Shown in pieces: positions 57,601 through 64,000 of a stretch of 64,000 bases of DNA. Position numbers and translations under genes: made by a program. The notes below the pieces were generated by a model. The model saw only the letters and a list, made by a program, of their open reading frames with translations. It did not search any database and was not told where the DNA came from. The first letter of the stretch is position 1, and every line of letters begins with the position of its first letter. Source of the stretch: Typha latifolia (lineage: Eukaryota; Streptophyta; Magnoliopsida; Poales; Typhaceae); contig CM034107.1 in the NCBI GenBank assembly GCA_019914945.1, positions 9,982,001 through 10,046,000 of the forward strand, written 5' to 3'.

Positions 57601-58748
57601 CTAATCTTAGTGGAAACATGGAAGAATTTTGTATTATCGTTCCCCTGGGTAATCCAGTTAATCGGGGCTTTACTACGCCACTTTAGATTAATTTGACACA
57701 AGATAGTAGTGCATTTATTATTTAAGATACTCAAATTCTTTCTTTCAACCTGGGATAAAAGATCGATCTGTTCCTTATCCTCTAAAGATGCTATCTAGCT
57801 TAATAGTGTTCAAAATTGTCTCTAACTGTCCTTCCACTTAGAGATAGAGATCTAGATAGAGTTAGTTAAGCTTGGATACAAAGCAAAGTAGGGGGGAGGA
57901 TCACGAATATTTATTTTATTCTAGAGACTAGCAATCAGATTATGAACCTCAGGGTAATCAAACAAAAACCATTCAAAACAAAAAGGTAGACACCCGATTC
58001 TATTCAACTGCCCTAAAGTGCACAAAATAGGAGCATGATCTAAGGCTATGCATAACAAATGTTCAACCGAAACACAACAAAATTTTTGGATCAAGGGATT
58101 CAACAAATACTGTGTTGAGTCTCACAAGAATATGGCTAGTGCCATGCCTATTGTTACACCACATATGCGGTGAACCACTAAAACCCACATCCAAAAATTC
58201 AGATTCATTTAACATGTTTTGAAAAATCGAAACCAAGAAAGATATCAAAAAAGGCCTATCACCGAGCTTATCCTCAAGGTTTAATGTACACTTAAAATCA
58301 CCGATTAATATATGAGGCATATCAATAGAAAGATAACTTACTTCATGCAAAGCCAATATCTGACTTGGCTATTGGTACTAGCATAGACCACAAATATGAG
58401 GCAGGGAGCAATACCTTGGCCTGAGACGATGCCATGCATAACCTAGGCCGAGGAATCAATGATAAATACCTTCAGATTTTTTGGACGCCAGCAAAGGAGG
58501 ATCCCTCTTGCGGCACACGTCCCAAGCACAAAGGCTCCGTCCCAATTCGGGCTCACTCTACGAAGGAAATTCATTGTGTTAGCTGAATCCATATGAGTCT
58601 CTAACAAAGTAAAAATATTCAGGGAATAATAATTAATCATTTTAAATAACTGAACTTGGTCTTCCCTTTTAGCTAGGCCTCGGATGTTCCAGGATAAAAT
58701 CCACATTAAATAACCATTCGGGTAGAATCCTCCATAGCCTCCACACAA
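54613..58748 (-). pseudogene. LINE ORF2 (endonuclease, RT, RNase H)
   Basis: Order from the start: endonuclease with ILSWNIRGL and LLETHMD (58748-58443) and IGDFKCTLNLEDK (about 58290); pre-RT region with WITQGNDNTKFFH (about 57640); RT with GIRQGDPLSPYLFIL and an intact YADDLLVV site (56570-56905); zf-RVT region near 55480-55620 in broken frames; RNase H with an NLAADWLAK motif (54595-54879). Stops at many points make it non-functional, although the RT catalytic YADD is kept. Confidence 0.85.
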
Positions 58749-58768
58749 GAATCATCCATCTCGGTAGC

Positions 58769-60635
58769 CTAGGTTCGAGTAGCGGGCTGGTCTTCGCTAG
58801 TCTTCTTCTTTTTGCTAGTACGAGGCTTAAGAAGGGCGACAGCATGAACCAGTGAGGAAGGGTTCTGCAACTTTTTTTGTTGGAACGAAGAAGCCGAGTA
58901 GGCCTTCAGGTCAGGGTCAACTAATTCCTCTAGGATATCAATCATTTCACTATTGGCTTGCTGCCGAGCAAGTTCCAGAGCGCGAGTGGCTAAAGCCACC
59001 ATCTCAATATGCTCGGGACCTCCTTCGGGATTTGGGGAGGGACTAGGTAAGGCAGATAGTCGAGGAGGAAAGCGAAATCCCATGGCAAGGCTGGCTTGAG
59101 AAGGCTTAGAGGAGAGGCTCTCCATAGGGTGAGTGGAGTCAGGTAGGGTTAGATGAATATTTTTGGGGTTCTTGGGGACAGGGGATGGTTTAGGTTGGAT
59201 AGGAGGATAGGCTAAAGGTTGCGGAAGAGGTCAAATGGGAGTCTGATGGGAATGAGAGGGGGATGTGGAGAGGTGATTAGGTTTGAGGGGTTGGTAGAGG
59301 CACACCATTAATAGCTATCCCATCCGTTTCCACATGGCAAGGAGAGACCAACGGACTACCAAGATGGATGGGTAATGATGCATCTCCTAAATCTTTAGGC
59401 TAATCCTCTCTTCGAACGGTAATATTTCTAGCATTAATGTCATCAGATGGTGCCCCTTGGTTTGGGCGCGATAGTTCACTACAGCATGCATTAAGCAAGT
59501 CAGCCGAAAGGACAACACGAAGCAGGGCAAATGAAAAGACTGAGGTAGGGGTTGGGCTCAAGGCATTAGACATGATTAGAGGCGAGGATGGTTTAGGTGC
59601 TCGAGGCGGAGCTCGTTGGGCTCTCAAGCCTCCACGTGACTGAAGGGCACGTGGGAGATGGACACGACCACTACCACTATCGGAGTGGGTGAGCTTACCT
59701 GTAGGAGTAACCGTTTGAGCTGCTGCGTCAACATTAGTGGTAATCTTACATATCGCCTAAGGTAGAGGCTCAGAAGCAGTCAGCTGGGCTCCATCATTGC
59801 TAATGGCCATGTTAGCCCCCACGCCGTGGCACCCCCGGTTACCTTCCCTCTGAAAACAAATCCACGGTCCATATGGTTCAGGTGCTCACTCCAGCTCTGG
59901 TAGCGGGTGTGGGGTCATCACCAGTGGCGACGACTGCACCTCACCTGTACTAGAACCAGGAGCAAGAGCTTGACCTTTGCCGTCAAGAGTCAAAACCTTA
60001 CTCAAAGCATCAGTGAATAGGGGACAAACCGTGAGGTAGTGACCAATTTGGCCACACCTAAAACAAATCATAGGGAGATTTTCGTATGCTATAGCTTGAG
60101 GAACTTGCTCCCCAGGAATACCCATTAGAGTAGATTGTTTTAAGGTTTTGCTTAGATCAATCTCGACGGAAACCCTTGCAAATCTACCCCGAGTACAAGC
60201 TAAAGTGTAACCATCAATTTTTATAGGCCTACCAAGATCCAAGGCTATATCAGTGAGGAGGTCTTCCCTCTAATATTCGTCGGGAAGGCCAATCAATTGA
60301 ACCAAATCAGGGCAAACACGATTTCTTCCGGCAAGGGTTGGAAGTTTGGCCTCCAAGGGATGTGGTTAAAAACTGAACCCCAAAAGGTTCAAGGTCCCCT
60401 AGTAAGGACTTTAAACATATCTCTGTTAAAGTAAAACTTGAAAGTAAAATGCCACTTGCCATATCTATTACTTGTCTTTTTGCAACGAAGGCTCTATTTC
60501 CTTGGTATTAGCTTTTGCTTAAGATGCGGCAGTAGTGGCAGACTCCACCTTAGTAGTCGGGTCGAGGCGATCCGACAGTTTGAGCGTTGAGGGGAGGCAT
60601 GGGGAGAATCGGGGTAAGGAGTTTTTCGAAACCAT
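58769..60635 (-). pseudogene. LINE ORF1 (RNA-binding, zinc knuckle)
   Basis: Begins MVSKNSLPRFS at 60635 and soon meets stops. Motifs: RPIKIDGYT and FARVSVEIDLSK (RNA-binding region) and the zinc knuckle ICFRCGQIGHYLTVC within 59886-60242, with CX2CX4HX4C intact. The C-terminal part, MESLSSKPS...KKKKTSEDQ, is open at 58769-59125. Confidence 0.8.
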
Positions 60636-60684
60636 TGTTTTTTTTTTTTGTGGACGTTAATCTCATTACAGATAAAGCAATAGA

Positions 60685-60819
60685 GGATTAGATCCCAACA
60701 TATTTAAAATAATATCGCTCAAATTTTAGTTTAAAAAATGTGATAATATATATTTAATATATTTATTATTTAAAATTTAATTACTATTATTTTAAATGTA
60801 TTAGAAGGCTTATCCAATC
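60685..60819. mobile_element. Short fold-back element, family 3, copy 1
   Basis: Starts GGATTAGATC and ends CTTATCCAATC. The inner arms CATATTTAAAATAATAT and ATTATTTTAAATGTATT are inverted copies. Confidence 0.55.
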
Positions 60820-61308
60820 TTTTAAAGCTAACTATATATTTTTTTTATCATATTTAACCAATCTAAAGTATGCCCTTATTTGCTTTGAGTTTGCGAAAGG
60901 GGCGATTTCCTGAATTTGGTCAATAACCCTTAGCTAAGTTCAGTAACTAAATATTTTTTTATATTTTTATTCTAACTAAGTTAACTCCCTAAAAAATAAA
61001 ATAAAAAATTTAATATATATTCAAGATGATTCTAATTTTACCCTTGATTTAATTTAAATCTACCACTTTTATCGTTTAAGTCAAAAGTATTTTAGTCCAT
61101 TAATTTTATATATCATTTATTTCCTTGAAAACTAATATATTTTTTTTAACTTTTTCATATCAAAAGTAATAATTACATTTTTAACATAGTTTACAACTAA
61201 ATATCATATTTTCTTAATCTAGTTCAAGATATCTAATCAAGACTAAGAGATCAATGGCTAACTATTTAAGTTTGGGGTTTAGTCTCAAATCAAACCAACC
61301 TAAAGTAT
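60820..61308. other. AT-rich spacer between two fold-back copies
   Basis: No gene or clear repeat end. It may instead be the interior of one larger element bounded by the two family 3 copies. Confidence 0.4.
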
Positions 61309-61409
61309 TGGATAAATTTTTCAACGCATTTAAAATAATATCGATCGGATTTAAAAAAATTTATTTAAAATTTAATTATTTTAAATGTATTAAAAAATTT
61401 ATCTAATCC
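61309..61409. mobile_element. Short fold-back element, family 3, copy 2
   Basis: TTGGATAAATTTTTCAACGC on the left and AAAAAATTTATCTAATCC on the right form inverted arms around a short centre; it shares CATTTAAAATAATATCG with copy 1. Confidence 0.6.
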
Positions 61410-62676
61410 TATTCAACTTTGTCTCTAATTAGAATCATTGACTTAGGGATTAAATACTTTAGTTGAAAATATAGGGGACAATTGAGCAAAATCACCTGAG
61501 GTAAAGTATAACTTCTCCTAAACAAAAATGTTGCTTATAAATAAAATCTGTCAGATAACTTGATTACAATATGGAATTATCTTGCATATCATTTGAAAGT
61601 CAAGTAATAGTTTTTGAGTGCTTTTGAACAAAACTGACAGCTGATTAGGACTAGTTAACTAGTACACAGACTGCAGGAAATTCTGGCAGTTGGGTCTGCA
61701 GAGGATCGTCTCCTCTGGCTGGAAAAGGTGTAAACTTATCATAGTGTGTTCAGGTGATGAGAGATTTGAGTAAAAAATAAGGTTTGCAACTACAATACAA
61801 TTCAATAGTTGCAATGTTATGTTCAAACATTTTGACTTCTCACCTTCCACAACGAGGAATGAAGTAGATGGCAATTGGATGATTAGATTTTTGTAGTTTA
61901 AATAGTCCTCAAAAATCTTCAACTCTATTGTTCATCAGTTGGAAACTTCTGTTGTTTTATTTTTCACTTTTGTGGTCGAAAAATTAGGAATAAATTCTAC
62001 TTAGACCTCATGACCTATTACTATTTTTTACATACATTTTTAAAAGTTTTTGTATTACCGACATATATATTCTCTGAATTAACTTAAATATCCACATATA
62101 TCCTCTTGAATCGAGAAAAAAATAATTATATGAACCTCAAAACTAAATAAAATTTTGGTTCTAAGGAGTGTATGTGGCGAAAAAGAAGTTCCGAAAAATA
62201 TACCTAGAAAATAGTGATAATTTAGAAGGCCTAAATGAGATAATACTTTGCAGAAAAACTCTGTTTTTCGCATTATATCATATTAATATTTAATTTTATT
62301 ACCTCAAAAATACTCGGCCATGAGTAGACTTAACTATACATGCATCATGAAGACATTTTATCTTTTAGATTTTTGAAACAATCAAATATTTCTTGTTCCA
62401 TTATTAAGTTGTTGGGTAAATTTAACTCACAATATTTAAATACATTGGTCAAATAATAAGTAATTAAACACGATAGGGAGTGAATAATAAAAGCAAGATT
62501 TAATTATATATGCACTACTGAAAGATAACAGTGTGCAATTTATTCTTGAACCATTTAAAATGATATAATTGTGAGTGCTTAGTGGTATACTTTAGATAGT
62601 ATAAGGGTAAATTATATGATTTTTTTAAGGATTAATGTGATATTATGTCATGGTATGTATGCACTGCAGAGGGTGA

Positions 62677-62715
<39 letters not shown>

Positions 62716-62857
62716 TTATTCATACCCTTCAAATTACGTGACTTGTGTATGTGTATCATTGAAAGCATTTGTTTTTAGCATAGATGTTTCTTAGAGCTAA
62801 TTTAGAGTCAATCTAAGATTTTAATAGTTAAAATTAAAGAAAACAAAAGAAAAATTT
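61410..62857. other. Intergenic, nothing recognised
   Basis: AT-rich. A TA run of about 14 units lies at 62681-62707. No gene or RNA motif seen. Confidence 0.55.
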
Positions 62858-63290
62858 ACAAATTACATTCTATATTTTACCTATTCACATTTAGTCTTCG
62901 AGAATTTTGTAATTGGAATTTTCTTTTTTTCTTAAATTTTTATTTAATACCCTAACATTATTTTGATTAACTGAGATTGACCAAATTACTAAAATACCCC
63001 CATTGTCCTTCGCTCTCCTCCTCCTTCTCTTCTTCTCCTTCTTCTTTTTCTTCTTCTATCTATCATTGCTCCGATCAGGGGTTCGTCGAATGAGAGGGAG
63101 CAAGCCAAGCATCTCGATCGACTTCAATTTGGAGATCAAAATCTTTCACTTGGGCATAATGAAGCGGTGAGAATGATGGGAAAGATGGGAGAGAAGGAGA
63201 GGCACCGTCCAAGTTAACCCAATGCTTCAAATAAAAATTATAGAAAAAAAATAAGATGTCAAGTTACAAGATTCTCAAAATAATATGCGA
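62858..63290. mobile_element. Fold-back MITE, family 2, copy 2
   Basis: Its arms resemble those of 30975-31490: ACAAATTACATTCTATATTTTACC and TTTTTATTTAATACCCT on the left, with the inverse (AAATAAAAATTATAG, AAGTTACAAGATTCTC) on the right. The centre has CTCCTTCTTC-type pyrimidine DNA, like the GA-rich centre of copy 1. Confidence 0.65.
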
Positions 63291-64000
63291 TCACAAAAGT
63301 TTACTAAGTAAATTGATGCCAATTTTTACTAATTAAATACTTATTGCCAAGGGTAAGTAACTTTATGTTAGGTTTACGGTTGCACTTAGAGTTTGATATA
63401 TGTGTTCTTAGATAATATAGACAAGAACGATAGTGTAAGTATCTGCTAAGTTAAATTTAACTCAAAGATGACTGGAGATTGAGTGCAAATGATTAAAAAA
63501 AAAAAAAAACTCAATAACATCAGTTTAATTAATTGGGACATCATTATATTCTTACTTATTTCTTAAAAAAAAGCTCAGAATTTTTCTATAAGAATAAAAT
63601 GCAAGGGTTGCATGGCTTAATATCAAGTTGAGAATGTAATACAAACAAAATATAGGGTGTTTTTAATAAATTTCTCTGTCCATTTTATCCAATGGCCCAA
63701 CTTGCACTTCTTTTAATTAAAACTCAAGACCAAAAGATCAAACCAATGGGCTGAGCTGAGCCCGCCCCTGGTTTTCCTCCAGGATGCCGCCAAGTCAACG
63801 GTCAAAGTCTGCAATGACTATTCGATTCAACATACTATTCTCTTAAATCGGCGACGTTTCCTTCAACAAAGTTGAGTACGTTGTGTTAAAAGATATCGGC
63901 ATTCTCCAGCCGTGGACCTTGTTCCTCACTATATATATATACATACATATATATATGTATGTATGTATAAATATAATTATATGTCAACGGCTTGAGGAGG
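63291..64000. other. Right edge, possible promoter of a gene outside the window
   Basis: Less AT-rich than the DNA before it from about 63720 on, with paired W-boxes and a TATATA/TACATACA microsatellite at 63929-63966. No coding sequence is visible. Confidence 0.35.
63793..63805 (-). promoter_or_regulatory. Two adjacent W-boxes
   Basis: AGTCAA (63793-63798) and GGTCAA (63800-63805) on the plus strand are TTGACT and TTGACC on the minus strand, the core bound by WRKY factors. They lie upstream of a long TA-rich stretch (63929-63960) that could contain a TATA box for a gene starting beyond the right edge. The gene itself is not in the window. Confidence 0.35.

Larger units (their letters stand above)
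54597..60650 (-). mobile_element. Near full-length L1-type LINE, inactivated
   Basis: On the minus strand: ORF1 from 60635 to about 58769, ORF2 from 58748 to about 54600, then TTTTTATCAAAAAAAA at the 3' end (54597-54612), a usual plant L1 ending. About 6.05 kb. All main domains are visible, but each is broken by stops or shifts. Just 5' of ORF1 lies a run of 12 or so A (minus strand). I found no target duplication. Confidence 0.85.

Overview
This is a nuclear DNA window from a flowering plant. The protein genes have introns with GT..AG borders and encode plant-specific products: a CC-NB-LRR immune receptor, a KORRIGAN-type membrane endoglucanase and the plastid outer-envelope pore OEP37. They sit in AT-rich DNA full of plant LTR retrotransposons, L1-type LINEs, a hAT element and fold-back elements. 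A non-grass monocot is possible, but I cannot prove it from the sequence.

Layout. 1-1880: 5' part of a Ty1/copia element on the minus strand (gag, PBS, LTR). 4088-7915: intronless CC-NB-LRR gene (minus). 9036-12304: gypsy-type element with both LTRs but only a gag remnant (minus). 12545-14080: truncated LTR of a second gypsy family, sitting inside the RT domain of a third, degraded gypsy element (14081-18541, minus), which also contains an inverted solo LTR of its own family. 19594-24088: six-exon DprA-like gene (plus). 24930-27658: five-exon KORRIGAN gene (minus), tail to tail with the DprA-like gene. 28-36 kb: intergenic DNA with fold-back elements and one possible retroposed transcript. 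36051-42198: six-exon OEP37 gene (minus). 42580-50712: LINE (plus) split by two solo LTRs. 50844-51692: hAT element with a perfect 8-bp target duplication. 51893-52376: a two-exon gene for a 79-residue secreted peptide with eight cysteines. 53631-54341: three-exon cytochrome b5 gene (minus). 54597-60650: long LINE (minus). 60.7-64 kb: AT-rich DNA with fold-back elements and a possible promoter at the right edge.

The cellular genes are independent loci, not a pathway. The least described items are the cysteine-rich peptide gene at 51.9 kb, which I cannot place in a known family, and an array of six hairpins with compensating stem changes inside the long solo LTR at 46.2-46.4 kb. Exon borders are my reading of splice signals, reading frame and family knowledge. 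No alignment or search was run.
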